Origin: Phellopilus nigrolimitatus
Taxonomy: Eukaryota > Basidiomycota > Agaricomycetes > Hymenochaetales > Hymenochaetaceae
Reading direction: 5' to 3'
Assembly: GCA_021029095.1 (NCBI GenBank)
Contig: JAJOHG010000012.1
Location: forward strand, 248,001 to 312,000
DNA length: 64,000 nt
The translations under genes were made by a program, and so were the position numbers. Below the pieces are notes generated by a model that saw nothing but the letters and a program-made list of their open reading frames with translations, was not told where the DNA came from and ran no database searches. Below are positions 20,933 through 34,024 of this stretch, piece after piece (within the stretch, counting starts at the first letter, position 1; every line of letters begins with the position of its first letter).

Positions 20933-23885
20933 ATGGTTGGCTTTGGCTTAGCGTCGTCGTCGGGCGATCACAGCGCCAGCTCATTCCGGACTTCCAACAA
21001 AATCAAAACGATCCCGCCGCCACTCGCGAGCTCCACGCCGAAGAAACGTACGAACGGCGGCCCGAATCTGAATCTGAACGGCGTGCGCACCCCGCCGAGC
21101 TTGAAGAAAGCAAAGAGGTACAATTTTATCAATGGTGCCTCTAACGCGGACGGCAGCCCTTTGAAAAGGCGCAAAACGTCGGTTGCATACATGGAGGACG
21201 ACGAGGAGGACCACGGCGCGAGCTTCGCCTCGATCAACGGCCACACGACCGGTTTCGGTGCAAATCAGTCGGGAAAGCTGGGGAAGGCGACGAACTCACA
21301 GGAAAAGGAACTTCGGAAGCTTGCGGCGCTGCAGGAGCAGCGGCAGCAGCTGCCCATTGCGAAGGGTATGCAAGCAGAGCTTGTGAATTCGAAAAGAAGA
21401 GACTGAATATGTCCATCTTTAGGGCGAGAGGCGCTCATCCGGGAGTTCAGGGAAAATGACACGGTCGTCCTCGTAGGAGAGACAGGATCTGGGAAGACGA
21501 CGCGTGCGTGCTTATAATTTCTCGATCTTTTCTTATGATATATCGGGTTTTCTAGAGGTCCCACAATACATTCTCGAGGCCGACATCTGCGGCAGCGGTC
21601 AGATCGCTGTCACGCAGCCGCGGCGCGTCGCCGCAACTACACTCGCGCAACGTGTTGCGGAGGAGCAGGGCGTCGTTCTGGGCTCGCGCGTCGGGTACGC
21701 CGTGCGTTTCAATGAGGCGCACGGACCGGGTACGAAGATCAAATTCCTCACAGATGGCATGCTTGCGCGCGAGCTGCTCGCAGATCCGCTCCTTTCACGC
21801 TACAGCGTCATCGTCGTCGACGAGGCGCACGAGCGCACACTCAACACAGATTTGCTGATCGCAAGTCTGAAGACCATCCAGAGAGAGAGGAATGGTCGGA
21901 GCGGGAAAGCGAAGGCGCCAAAGGGAAAAGGCAAAGGCAGAGAAGATGCGGGGCCACTGAAGGTCATCATCATGAGTGCGACACTTGACGCAGATAAATT
22001 CAGTCGTTTCTTCAACAAGTAAGTATGTCTTCCTTAAGTTTTGCCGTTTTGCTAACATCTCAAAATAGCGCAAAAGTTCTATATGTGAAAGGACGTCAGC
22101 ATCCTGTTAAAATCTACCATACCCTTGCGATCCAGACGGACTATGTAGATGCGGCAATACGGACGTTCTTCCAAATACATGTAGATCACCCGCCAGGCGA
22201 CGTGCTAATATTTTTACCAGGTAGGGCTTCTTGTCATGTTCCCCACCGCGTTCTCATCTCGTCTCAGGTCAGGAGGACATTGAGAGCCTCGATAAGGCCA
22301 TCACGACATACGCCGCGCAACTTCCTATCGGGCAGATGAATGTGAGTGCCCCGAGCGGCGCTGTACAGTGACTTCTCCGCGCCTGTCCAGCTGAATGACA
22401 TAAGCGTCTCTGCAGGTCCTCACCTGCCCCATGTACGCATCGCTCCCGCAGAGCCAGCAGTCGAGGGTATTCCAGAAGACGCCAGCGGGCACTCGAAAAT
22501 GCATCCTCTCAACGAACATCGCCGAGACGTCAATCACGATTCCGGGCGTGCGCTACGTGATCGATACTGGCAAGCACAAGGAGAAGCGGCATTTTGCCGG
22601 TCATGCTGGAGGAGGTGAGTGCATTCTTTTTGAATGTATACGTTGTACATAAGATGTCTTTATTGTAGGCCTGGACTCGCTGCAAACGCAGGACGTGAGT
22701 AAGTCATCCGCAATGCAACGCGCAGGTCGTGCTGGTCGAGAAGTGTGTCATTTTTTGCTTTAGATTGGAACGCGGTTTGTTTCTAATTTTTATATCAGGG
22801 ACCGGGGGAATGCTTTCGCCTGTACACGGAAAGCGATTTCATGAACCTAGAGGATGCAGCCATACCAGAGATCCAACGTTGCAGCTTGATGTCAAGTTTT
22901 CTCCAGTTAAAATGTTTAGGCTTAGACCTTCAAACCCTCGATTTCATGGACAAACCTGACGAGGATTCCAGTAAGCCACAACTATATATATATTCATCTT
23001 CCTGATCAATCATATTCTGTGCAGTCAGCGCTGCTATGAAAAGCCTTTTCCTCCTAGGCGCGCTCAGCGACAAAAGCGACCTAACACACGTCGGACGCCA
23101 GATGAATAATTTTCCGCTTGAGCCACCCTATGCACGTGCACTCCTCACTTCATGCGAGCTCGGCTGTACGAGTGAGATGCTCGGAATTGTCTCTGTGCTT
23201 TCCGCGCCGTCGAAGCTTTTCTTCGATTCGACTGAGCAACGCGAAGACGCCGCAGATGCGCGTGCCCTCTTCCGGCATGCGAGCGGGGACCATCTGACTG
23301 CACTTGCTGTCTTGCGTGCTTACGAGGAGCTCGTGTCGGGCGGTGCGGGGAAGCGTGCACGTCGCGAGTGGTGTCGCCTGCACTTCGTGAACGAGCGCAC
23401 GTTGAGCGAGGCGGTGAAAATTCAGGCACAAATGCGCGGGATCTGTGAGCGACAGGGCGTAGACTGGGCGGCGAGTTGTGGTGGGGACGACCGGCCTGTC
23501 CTGCGGAGCCTTCTGAGCGGCTTGACGGAGCACGTGGCGAGGTTAAGGTCCGAAGGAGGGTATGTGCAGATGTTTGGAAAATCTGTGAGTGCCGTTCTGA
23601 GTTGAAACTAAGGCTCTGTTTCACTCCAATACAGGCTGATCCGCCTTCTTGCTTTCGTCAGGTTGTTAAAATTCACCCAGGATCTGTCTTGTCAAATCGG
23701 AAAGCTCCTTTGATTGTATACGACGAGCTGGTGAGTTATTGTTGTCTCGGTTTCACTTTTTGCATCTCATAGCCAACCCTATCCACTAGGTATTGACGGG
23801 CTCGACTTATGCACGAGGCGTTTCCGTGGTTGACTCTGAGATGGTCACTGAATGCACTCCAGTTCGGTTACGAACAGCCTTCTAA
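20933..23885 (+). CDS. DEAH-box RNA helicase, DHX33-like
   Basis: The first ATG is at 20933 ([11 protein letters not shown]). A basic, disordered N-terminus with a KRRKTS-type nuclear signal is followed by the helicase core. Walker A is [10 protein letters not shown] at about residue 162, motif Ia is [10 protein letters not shown], motif II is [13 protein letters not shown], and motif III is [15 protein letters not shown]. The second RecA domain has [14 protein letters not shown] and motif [12 protein letters not shown], then the winged-helix, ratchet and OB-fold region ([27 protein letters not shown]) up to the stop at 23885. Eight to ten short introns break it, the first splitting the Walker A region. 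The length and N-terminus fit DHX33/Prp22-type helicases acting in ribosome biogenesis or splicing. I see no disruption. Confidence 0.87.
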
Positions 23886-24391
23886 AGCTCTCCCTTTTAC
23901 GCTTTCTGTTTGTTTTCATTCATTGGATGCTTTGTTTAAACACTTCCCCCTCATATGATGCGCTCCTGCTTATTAATCTTATGTGTAGACACTGTTGCAC
24001 ACAATAGTATAGACCTCTCATGTTCATCTATCATGTAGCACATCATGTCTTCCCAATTGCCAAAATGCTCCGCAACTAGTACGTGCTCATCCGTGCTCAT
24101 CCGTGCTCGACTGAAAGGAGAGATCAATGACTCGAGGTGAGGAGGAGCAGACAAGCTGTAGAAATTCGGAACGCCAAGCAATTGAGAATTTTGAGATAGA
24201 GCAAAGAAACTTGAACAGGGAGAATAATTATCCGGAGACGTCGGCGAATGCCGAATGGACGCGTACTCCGCTTGTACGCGTCCGATCGCGGCTTGGACGA
24301 CGCGTGAACACATTCAAAAGCCATGATCGTCGGGTCAGACGTCGCCCCCGCGTCCGAAAGACCGGGGGAGTATCTTGAGTAAAATGGGTAA
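23886..24391. other. Intergenic upstream of the first dehydrogenase
   Basis: No gene seen. The part from about 24320 is a duplicated promoter shared with 26120-26274. Confidence 0.5.
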
Positions 24392-24399
24392 TGACGTCA
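24392..24399 (+). promoter_or_regulatory. CRE-type site TGACGTCA in a conserved promoter, plus TATA box
   Basis: A perfect palindromic ATF/CREB site lies 78 bases before the start codon, with TATAAAT at 24424-24430. The same pair, in the same order and nearly the same spacing, lies before the second dehydrogenase (26185-26192 and 26216-26222), although the surrounding sequence has diverged. Conservation after duplication argues for a working bZIP-controlled promoter; this is inference. Confidence 0.65.
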
Positions 24400-24477
24400 A
24401 GAAGTATACCGTGCCAAGAGCAATATAAATTGACCTGGAGTTGAGGCTGAGGAACTGTGTCTCACACATCCCTTCCA

Positions 24478-25819
24478 ATGGCAAACCCAAGCGCGGTTCT
24501 CGACAGACTCACTGCAAGCAACATATTTGACCTGAGGGGCGTCGTAGCTGTCGTTACCGGTGGGGGAACAGTGAGCAAAGTCTTTCCTTGCTCTTAAGCT
24601 GCGTGTGATCTGAACCCGACTCACTGCAGGGTATTGGCCTGATGATAAGCACGTCGCTCATGGCAAATGGAGCGACAGTTTATATCATAGGTCCTGAACA
24701 GGAGAAACTAGACACGTGCATAAACAATTTCTTGGTTTATCGATAAAAACGTATGCATTTGTTCTTGACAGCATCGCAAAAACGTACAACGATACTGCTC
24801 AAGGGCAAGCAGGGAGGGGTAAATTAGTCGGTCTTCAGGGCGATATAAGCTTGAAAGTATGTTGAAAAGCTCCGAGCAATATGATTCTAATGTAGTTTCA
24901 ATTTTAGGAAGAAGCCAAGCGCCTTGCAGAAGAAATCGCCAAACGAGAGCCACATATAACAGTTCTTTTCAACAATGCAGGGTGAGCAAATACAAACTCC
25001 TAGCCGGTAATTGGAACTCACCAATCATTTCAGTATCGGTGGAGGCAGCTGTTCCCCGCGTTTGGCAGATTCTGCTCCTAATACGTCTCTCAGTCCCGCT
25101 TCCAAGCCGACATCCGCTTCAGAATACCTGAAGCGGTACTGGGCAGTAACCCCAGAGGAATTTGACAACCTACTCCGCACGAACGCAGTTGGGGCATACT
25201 GGCTTTCCGCTGCGTTTCTCCCGCTGCTGGAGAAATGGACGGAGAGCGAGGGAGGAAAGCGCTTCGCGCCGCAGATCGTGATGACGAGTAGTATGAACGG
25301 TTGGACCAAGGACTTCGCGACGGGCGCTCTGAGTGTGCCGTATACGATGAGCAAAAGCGCCATTGGTCACTTCACGGGCAGCCTTGCGCACGACCTGCTG
25401 CCTCTTGGTATCCGCGTGAACGGGATCGCGCCAGGTGTGCACATCGCTCTCTTAACCCCACCTGTTGCTCACCGGCATACTTTCAGGCTTTTTTATCACT
25501 GATATGACTGCGCCCGGGACCATGGATGCGACAGGGACATCACACTTCCACGCTTTGGAAACGCCTCAGCTCCCCGCAGATAAGCTGCCGCCATTCGACA
25601 TCCCGACTAGACAGGCACCCGGAACCGGGGTGCCTATGCTCGGCGGGACCAACCGCGATATGGGATCCTTGGCTCTATTCCTCACCGTCAATTGGTTTGT
25701 CAATGGGGAAACTGTCTTGATCGATGGCGGGGTAAGCGTCACCCGTAACTATCGTGTTTTACTGATTCTGACTCATATTTTGATCTCAGACTCTGTTGAA
25801 GCACCCTTCGTCTTACTAA
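24478..25819 (+). CDS. Short-chain dehydrogenase/reductase, copy 1
   Basis: The protein starts MANPSAVLDRLTASNIFDLR and has the cofactor-binding TGGGTGIG at residues 27-34, created by splicing across the first intron (24571 on). LFNNAG follows at about residue 108. The catalytic Ser lies in IVMTSSMNGW (about 198) and the YTMSK motif (Tyr216, Lys220) follows. RVNGIAPG and WFVNGETVLIDGG are typical late SDR motifs, and the last exon ends in HPSSY at 25819. Seven introns are in the same places as in copy 2. It is a classical NAD(P)-dependent SDR of about 330 residues, probably acting on a small alcohol or ketone; substrate unknown. A Ser/Pro-rich insert (SLSPASKPTSASEYL) before the helix carrying FDNLLRTNAVG is shared by both copies. 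Confidence 0.88.
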
Positions 25820-26184
25820 GGTAAATAGTCAGTTTAGTGCGCTTCTATTGCCTCTTCATTCCATGCAATGGAAAGGTCAGATAGAAGATTGTGTAAAATA
25901 AACAAACATCTGAATATTCCACTGTAAAACTAAAGCGACTGCTTTTGTACTTTGCCTTGTCTTTTCAAACGACAACTTCAACAAACGAGTAAAACGCAGG
26001 AGCCGCCGATCCCAATGAATATGCTGTTACGTAAAGTAATGTCTTAAAACATTGATATAATCCTATTTCATCATTAACTTCGGACACGACTAAGTTGAGT
26101 ATTAGAAACTCAAACCCACGATAGTCGAGTCAGACACCGCTCCCGCATCGGAGAGATCGGAGAAGTATCTCGAGTAGAACGCAG

Positions 26185-26192
26185 TGACGTCA
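26185..26192 (+). promoter_or_regulatory. CRE-type site TGACGTCA, duplicated promoter
   Basis: Counterpart of the site at 24392. It lies 82 bases before the start codon of copy 2, with TATAAAT at 26216-26222. The region 26120-26274 aligns with 24320-24477, so the duplication included the promoter. Confidence 0.65.
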
Positions 26193-26274
26193 GGAAAGTA
26201 TACTGTGGGATGCATTATAAATTGAGCTGAGAATTGAGGCTTTTGAAGACCTGTGTTTCACGCAATCTTCTCCG

Positions 26275-27629
26275 ATGGCAAACGCTAGCGCTGTTCTCGA
26301 CAGACTCACTGCAGGTAACATCTTTGACTTGAGGGGCGTCGTAGCCGTTGTCACCGGCGGAGGAACGGTAAGCAAACTCCTGTTTTTTACGTGTTCTGAA
26401 TGCAAACATAACCTGTCTACAGGGCATTGGCTTGATGATAAGCACGTCGCTCATGGCTAATGGAGCGACGGTATATATCATAGGTCCTGAGCAGGAGAAA
26501 TTGAATACGTGCGTGCATCACATGTAATCTTCTTCGTTTATCTGCATTCATATTTTGTTCCTTTACAGTATAGCAAAAACATACAACGATGCTGCTCAAG
26601 GGCATGGGGGCAGAGGAAAGTTAGTCGGTCTTCAGGGTGACGTAAGATCGAAGGCATGTTAAAAAAATACTCTGTGAGATATGATTATAATGTGGTTTTT
26701 CAGGACGAGGCCAAGCGTCTCGCCGAAGAAATCGCCAAACGAGAGTCATATATAACAATCCTTTTCAACAATGCAGGGTACGCACATACGCGCTTCTAAC
26801 GGTTTATTAAAATTCATCTATCATTCAGCATTCTCGAAGGTGGATTAGCCCCACGTCCAGCTAATCCTGCACCCAATGCTTCTCTCAGTCCTGCCTCCAA
26901 GCAAACATCAGCCTCGGAATACCTGAACCGCTACTGGGCCGTAACTCCAGAAGAATTCGACAACACACTCCGTACAAACGCAGTCGGTCCATACTGGCTT
27001 TCAGCTGCGTTCCTCCCGCTGCTGGAGAAGTGGAAGAATAGCGAGGGCGGAAAGCGCTTCGCTCCGCAGATCGTGATGACGAGTAGTATGAACGGATGGA
27101 CGAAGGACATCGCGACGGCTGGGCTGAGCGTGCCGTATGTGATGAGCAAAAGCGCCATTGGACACTTCACTAGCAGCCTCGCGCACGACCTGCTACCTCT
27201 CGGCATCCGCGTTAACGGAATCGCGCCAGGTACGTGCAGATCGCTATTTCAAATATCATTCATGGAAGACATTGTTACTCATTGACATGTCTACGCAGGC
27301 TGGTTTATCACTGATATGACTGCACCCGGAACCATGGACGCGACTGGGACATCACATATTGACGTGTCGGAGACGGGTGAGATCCCCGCGGACAAGCTGC
27401 CAATATTCGACATCCCGACCAGACAGGCACCCGGTACCGGGGTGTCAGTTCTTGGCGGAACCAACCGTGACATGGGATCCCTGGCTCTATTCCTCACTGT
27501 CAACTGGTTTGTTAATGGGGAAACTGTCTTGATCGATGGCGGGGTAAGGGCTGTTCGAAGCTTTTGTGTTCTTTGATACTGACTCACTCTCAACCTCAGA
27601 CTATGTTGAAGCACCCTTCGTCCTACTAA
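26275..27629 (+). CDS. Short-chain dehydrogenase/reductase, copy 2
   Basis: Tandem paralogue of the gene at 24478, with the same exon structure and about 85-90 percent similar protein by eye. The TGGGTGIG, LFNNAG, TSSMNGW and YVMSK motifs are all present, so it should be active. The differences cluster in the loop after the Ser/Pro-rich insert (ILEGGLAPRPANPAPN against IGGGSCSPRLADSAPN) and in the segment after MDATGTSH, near where substrate specificity is usually set. The last exon ends at 27629. Intron sequences have diverged more than exons, which implies purifying selection on both copies. Confidence 0.88.
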
Positions 27630-28063
27630 GAAGGATGACCAGGCTAGTGCGCTTCCGCCGTCTCGTCTCCTCTCTTTCACTTCATGCGATGAAAATAATT
27701 GACAAAATTTTATGTAAAATAAACGAACGAAGAACTTATCGAGAAGGTTTACTATAGAACGGAAGTGACTGTCTTTGTATCTACCTTTCCAACCAAAGAA
27801 AGGTGAGATGCCGATCACAAATGAACGTCGGAGCCTGAAATGCCTCGCGTCAAGCGCCACAGACGCGTCTCATGACTTTCCCACGACATGGAACGAGTCT
27901 TTGACTCAGATACCGGATCCTCGAACTTGCAACGCAGACAATATGTATCTACAGAGACTTGTTAGTCGGTAAAGCACAATTTTTTTTTTTTTAAATCCAC
28001 AATTCCCGATTACACACTTGTGCAGTACATATGCATATATGTTTTCCATCGACACGCAACTCG

Positions 28064-29832
28064 CTAGATCCTCCACAACTCGGCGCCAACGGCCTCGCCC
28101 AATACTTTACACAGCTCCTTTTCTTGCGCGCTCAGGAAAAGAGTGACAGTCGCAAAGCGCGGGACGCGCGGAAACCAGTGCAGGTATGCACGCACGCGGG
28201 CTTTGATCGTGGGGTCACCAGTCGCGCTGACAGCGAGCGAGCAAACTTCAAGGATCTGCAGGAGAAGCACAGACTCGAGCGAAATTTTAAAGAGGGAGGG
28301 GAGCGCCGGGGGCGGAATTCTCTAAATTAATGCGGAAATAATACTAATTAGGCGGAGGTAGAGTGTGGATAGGTGAAGACGCACGCAGAGCAGGTCCCAG
28401 CGCTCAGACGGCTCGGCTAACTCCCAGGATCGAGAGAAGTCGAACAAAGTAAGTGGAGAAGGTTGTGGAGAATCGTTCTCGGTGCTTGAGATGTCTATTT
28501 ACTTTTCCGGCCTGGTGAAGAATCGTTCGCTTTCGGTGAAGACGAAGACGCATCTGGCGCACGGAAAAGGGTATGCTCTCCGGAGGGCCGGAAGATTCCG
28601 CCTCGCGCAATGGGCGTCTTCTCTGTATCAGGGCTTTGGCGGCGACGTGCGCGCAGGAGAAGGAGATGGCGTGGGCAATCCCTGCTCGGACTTCGACTGG
28701 AGCGGACGTGAGGAGATCGGCGTCAACAAGTCTTTTGCATCAGAGGACGACGATGATGCAATCGGTTGCGAGGGAGGCTCGCTCGCCGTTTCTACAATTT
28801 TAATGGGACGCGACGTCTCTGGGATGGTGGAGGTTTGATCGCGCTTGCGATATCCTGTCGCCATTGATTTAACTTAGTTGAGTATAGGAAACTCTGATCG
28901 AGACATTTTTTTACCTTCAGGTGTCGACTTCTTTGGGCGCTCGAGTAACGCATTGACTTTGTGCAACTCGCTTTTTACAGAGTCGTTGCTGGGCTCTAGC
29001 TTCAGCGCGTCAAGTAGATCTAAAGACTTGCGAATGAGTTTGCGAATAGCAGAAATGCGCTGATAGGTCCCGTGGGTAGATCATTGAGTTCTACTGGCGC
29101 ATCAGATACTCATGTATCTAACTATATCTCCAGGAGATTGATCAAAAGACCGACAGTGACGCCGTTCTTTTAGGTGTAGCAAAAGAGATTATCGCAGGCG
29201 AAATACGATAGCCCAGCTTGTGGCTATTTTATACCCAACTGGGGAAGGGAGTGTGAGAGGATATTATCGCAAGACTGCAGCGGTCATATACCCACGTCCC
29301 AGAAAGTCTCTCGGGACATCGTAAAATAAACTCTTATGGTGGTGGCGCCAGCCATGATCCAGGACAGAAGGGGAACAGGAGAACACGTACCTTTCTTTGC
29401 CTCGTCCCACCGTTGCAGCTCAATCCGCGCCTGCGCCCTCCGAAACAAGGCCTTTACGTGCCCAGACTTTAGCTGCAAAACGTTTGAGCAATCTCTCTCG
29501 GCGTCCTCATTTCTGATGCAACATAAGCTCGAATGCTGGCTTCTCTATGACAGCGTACGTACTTGCCTAATCTCAGATATGCCGCAGCTCGGTTGAGAGG
29601 AAACGTCGGGTCGGCGCTGTCGGCTAAGATGGCAGTTGTGTAATGTCCCACTGCTTCCGGAAAATTCTCCGCCTTGAAAGCTGCATTGCCCTAAGTCAGT
29701 TGATATCGCCAGCGCATCGACCGAAGGCGTCATTAGGGCGAAGGCGTCATCAGTTTGGCTTGTTTCGAATTGATCGTGAAAAATATAAAGCGCACTCACC
29801 CTCTCTTTTGCTCTTTGAGCATCAGTCGCCAT
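28064..29832 (-). CDS. RPAP3-like TPR co-chaperone
   Basis: The ATG at 29832 (MATDAQRAKER) is followed by an intron and a TPR array: GNAAFKAENFPEAVGHYTTA, LNRAAAYLRLGKY, then DAERDCSNVLQLKSGHVKAL and ALFRRAQARIELQRWDEAKK, then DLLDALKLEPSNDSVKSEL. A disordered linker (SSSSSDAKDLLTPISSRP) leads to the C-terminal domain of RPAP3: FDFSRSWELAEPSERWDLLC, an intron, then IPPPALPSLFKISLESVLL and the final helices ending ELWRI at 28064. RPAP3/Spag1 proteins bind HSP90 through the TPR and the R2TP complex through the C-terminal domain, helping assemble RNA polymerase II and snoRNPs. At least six GT-AG introns are needed. The start is the first ATG in frame with the TPR. Confidence 0.85.
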
Positions 29833-30161
29833 AGCGGATTTCGAGCGACGTAGTCTCGAGAACTCGCTCTTGAGTTTATTGAAAAAGTGAGCAGAAAATT
29901 CGTAGTGTGTTCTTTTGCAGACTTTGTTGCTAAAACTGACGAAGATGGTGGTAGGAGCGTGAGTGACGGACGCGTCAGGATCCGCGCGCAAACGCGTACT
30001 AAGAGGTGCACGTAGCGACTTGACCACCATCTGAAGGCCGGACAGACAGCGACCTGCCTTTGCTCTCCCGAACAGCCCGCGACAACGTGTGTTGCAGAAC
30101 AGTCTATTCACGATCTCGCCTGCCACCTAATGACCTCAGTTACGTATAAGAACTAGACAAT

Positions 30162-33100
30162 ATGGACTGCCAGTCAACTCAGGCAACTTCGAATCAGGTG
30201 TTCCCTTCACCTCCAGATCGTACGCACCTATGCCATGCTCATTAGCAGAACACGCTTTGACAACGGCGTCTCCCTCCTACTCCTCCTCTTTCTCCGAACC
30301 GAACAGCATCGCTTAGTCGCGACATTCCTCAGGAAGCATCTTCCCCTACCCTTATGCATACACTCCATACAGAGACGAGCTCCGTCTTGAGCGTCACGGC
30401 CGACGAGAAACACATATACAGTGGTAGCCAAGGATATGACATCTTCGTGAGCTCCAAGTTTTTCTGTATCTGGAACGTTTTGTACTTTACCTTCGAAGGT
30501 CTGGGATAGATTCTCTTTCGCCGTTAAGACTACTCTGCGTGGGCATACAGGCAGCGTTCTGGCCCTTGAAGTAGCCAAAGAGAAGGGATGGCTGTTCAGC
30601 TCATCAGGTATGTTGTATTTGGAGTCTACATAAAGCTCGTTCGCAAGTCCGTTGATGCTCTCAGTCATAACACTCATTGTTTTATCTCTGAAGGCGATAG
30701 TACTGTCAGAGTACGCAGCGCTTTAGGGTGTAACAACGATGCTATCGATGACATTTCTCCGATCTACAGGTCTGGTGCACAAGTAATTTATCGCCAATTT
30801 ATATTATCACTCCATATCTGGAATCGGACTCCGGAGATCTCTTCTGCCTTTCATATTCGCCGACGCTAGACACAGTCTACTTTGGATGTCAAAATACCTC
30901 GCTTCAGTGGTTCGATTTCACCGATCTTCCCTCGTCGGAAAAGTCTGTCTGTCCGTACATCAATGGTTTTAATTCCTCCAGTCCCGATCCTTTCACAATT
31001 CGGGAATCTGACGTTCGTCCGGGTTCGAAGAGAAACAAATTCTTCGGAGATGGATACGCGAGTGGTCAGGCGACCCCGACCCCGCTTTGCAAAGAAGATG
31101 CACCAAAACCTCTAAGAGTGCTACAAGTGATGAGTACAAACGTGATCGACTCCGCACATTATGGGTATGTGTACTCGATGGCTTTGCTTCCATCGTCATT
31201 GGAGAGCAATGTTGGAAGAGAGGACAAGGATATGGTCTATGTTCTTCTTGTCACTGGCAGCGGTGATGAGACGGTTAAGGTGACAATTACGCTCTCGACA
31301 CCTTTTCTTTCTTAGTTGCTGAGATTTCGGGTTTGCAGCTTTGGAAGTGCACTCCTTCCGGGCCAGTACTGGTGCATACTTTTGATGCCAGCGCAGGAGC
31401 TGTCCTCTCCCTCGTCGTGCGTCATGAAAGCGTTTATGCCGGATGTCAAGACGGACACGTCAAGGTATTCGATCTTGAAACAAAGACACTTGTGCGAACC
31501 ATTATTGCGCAAGAGGTAAGTACATGTGCTTTTCTCCAACAATCATCGAGAAATCTAACCTCTTCGCTTTGTTCATTTTCGTCTCTTAGGGCGTAGATAT
31601 CCTTTCCTTGTCGATGATTGACACCGATCTCTACACCTGCTTCGCAAACGGAGAAATTCGGCGATGGTCAGCTAGTTTCGACTGCACTGCGTCATGGCAG
31701 GCGCATGACGGGATTGTCCTTTCGTCGTTCATCACTCGTTGCGAAAAAAGTGGTTCTTGGCGTCTTGTCACAGGTGCAAATGACAATTGTATAAAGGTGG
31801 GTTTCGACTTATTGGAAAACAAATGACATCAACCAATTCTGAATATATGTTCGCTAGTTATGGCATATTGACAGGCCGAAATCTCGTCGAGGTAGCTTAT
31901 CAATGAAAGGAAGAGATGGATCGGAGTCGCCCGCGGATAATCGCAGCATGCACGGTGAGTTTAGAAAAAACAGTTGATTGATTGATTTTTCGGTCTGAAA
32001 ATATTCCAGATACAATGTTACACGCGCTATCAAAGTTCATATCCATCCCAAGCATCAGCAGCGAAGATAAACATCGTGAGGACTGCCGACAGGCAGCTAT
32101 ATGGTTGAAGAAATGCTTCACGCAATTAGGTGCGGAGGCGGTCTTGGTGCGTTCCTCGGAAAATATATTCACCATCCTTGCTGATGATGGAAGTAGCTTC
32201 CGACGGCAGAAGGGAGAAACCCGCTGGTCCTCGGTACTTTCACTGGATCTCAGAGCAAGCAAAATCGGCCACGCGTGCTATTTTACGGGCACTACGACGT
32301 CATGGCCGCGCCGCCAAAAGGATGGAATTCGGATCCGTTCACTCTTACCGCGCGCGACGGGTATCTTTACGGACGCGGTGCGACGGATGACAAAGGTCCG
32401 ATCCTTGCCGTTGCGTGCGCGGCGTCCGAGCTCCTTGTGCGACGTGAGCTCGAATGTGACTTGGTGTTTCTGATCGAGGGCGAGGAGGAGACCGGCAGTT
32501 TTGGGTTTAGCGAGGCTGTACGGCAGAACAAAAAGCTGATTGGAGACGTGGACGCAATCCTGGTGAGTAACTCGACATGGATCGACGAGGATCGGCCGTG
32601 CGTCACGTACGGCATGAGGGGAGTCGTGCATTGCTGTGTCGAGGTATAGCTCCATCTTGCATCTTAACGGAGCTTCGCACTGAGGCGACATGACTGTAGA
32701 TTTCGAGTGACCGCGACGATCGACACTCCGGCGTGGATGGTGGTGCCGTGCCACAGCCTATGTTCGACATGGTCAAACTCCTCGCTAGTCTCTCAGAAGG
32801 GCAACAAGTGCTCATCCCCTGCTTCTGTACGCCTTCATTCTCTCTTAAATTGCTATTCCTGATATTCTGTTTTACAGATGATGCTGTTCGGCCTCAGACT
32901 AAGAAGGAAAGCGAGTTATATGAACTTCTTTCCACCGTTACTGGGAAGTCCGCGTCGTCATTCTCATCCAAGTGGAGAGAGCCATCTCTCACCATCCATA
33001 ATGTCATGGTGTCTGGTCCTGGAAGTAAGTACTGCCTTTCCCTATGTGATCGTATAATGCTTACAATTATACGGATCAGACGCTACAGTCATCCCTGCAA

Positions 33101-33715
33101 CAGTGAAGGCTAAAGTGTCACTTCGCATCGTCCCGGACCAAGACTTGGACACGATTATTCATTCGCTAAGAGAACACCTACTGACCTCCTTCGATGCCAT
33201 CAAATCCCCCAACAGTATTGATGTATGACCAATGACTGTCCGCTCTTAAAGTCAAACTTCTGACTAATTTATCGATGACTAGGTGCAAATGTACAACGTG
33301 ACGGACTGGTGGCTGGGCGATATCGAAGGACGCTGGTTCAAGGCTCTCGAAGGAGCAATTAAGGATGAGTGGGGCGTCGAGCCTCTACGAATCCGAGAAG
33401 GAGGGGTGCGTTATTATGTTGTATATTCCCGTCAATACTTTTTTCATCTTCGCGCAGTCCATTCCATCAGTACCTTACCTTGAGAAGGAGTTCAAGTGCC
33501 CAGCACTTCATCTTCCTCTCGGACAAAGCTCGGTGTGTTTTCGTGTCCTTATTCTGGTTTTTGTGAGAGATACTTTTGACTGAGTTTACAATTGCTGGCG
33601 ACCTCGCTCGCGTTAGGATCGTGCTCACTTGCCAAATGAGCGTATATCCCTGGACAATCTGCATCGGGGAAAGTCTGTCATAGAGCGCTTCTTAAAAGCG
33701 GTTTCCACCTTATAA
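30162..33715 (+). CDS. DUG2: DUG2-type protein: WD40 repeats plus M20 metallopeptidase
   Basis: Likely start 30162 (MDCQSTQATS); the first intron is uncertain. WD repeats follow: SSVLSVTADEKHIYSGSQGY, LRGHTGSVLALEVAKEKGWL, VYAGCQDGHVKVFDLETK, DLYTCFANGEIRRWSASFD. After about residue 450 comes an M20 peptidase: ALSKFISIPSISSEDKHRED, FYGHYDVM (metal His/Asp), GRGATDDKGP (bridging Asp), EGEEETGS (catalytic Glu pair), RHSGVDGGAV, and near the C-terminus DRAHLPNERI. The stop is at 33715. In yeast DUG2 joins DUG3 to form the glutathione-degrading enzyme of the alternative gamma-glutamyl cycle; the architecture is the same. An apparent frameshift near 32200 disappears with a 50-nt GT-AG intron (GTGCGT...AAGTAG), giving GAEAVL-LPTAEGRNPLVLG. 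Confidence 0.85.
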
Positions 33716-34024
33716 ACCCGACTTCAATCAACATGATACACAACCTACTACGTTATTTTCGCTCTGCCCTTCGTTATCCCATATCACCTACCCATTTTAC
33801 CCTTAGGTATTCGTAATATATCGCTGTCAGTCTTTCTGATATTAGGTCCATCTTGACCTTTGTACTTCATTTTGTCTGCTCCGCTAATGTATTTTTCATG
33901 TAAAAATCTTGTCTTTTTCAACTGTACAGTACAATAAACATCAAGATTAGAAGGCCATTTTAATGTCAGATGAAGGAAAATTTGCAACGAAGGTTTTGAA
34001 GAAAGAAAAGGAAAAGACGTTTCT

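Noticed and set aside
32150..32230. Apparent frameshift in the M20 domain of the DUG2-type gene.
   Set aside because: A 50-nt GT-AG intron with a CTGAT branch site restores the frame and gives the expected LPTAEGRNPLVLG.
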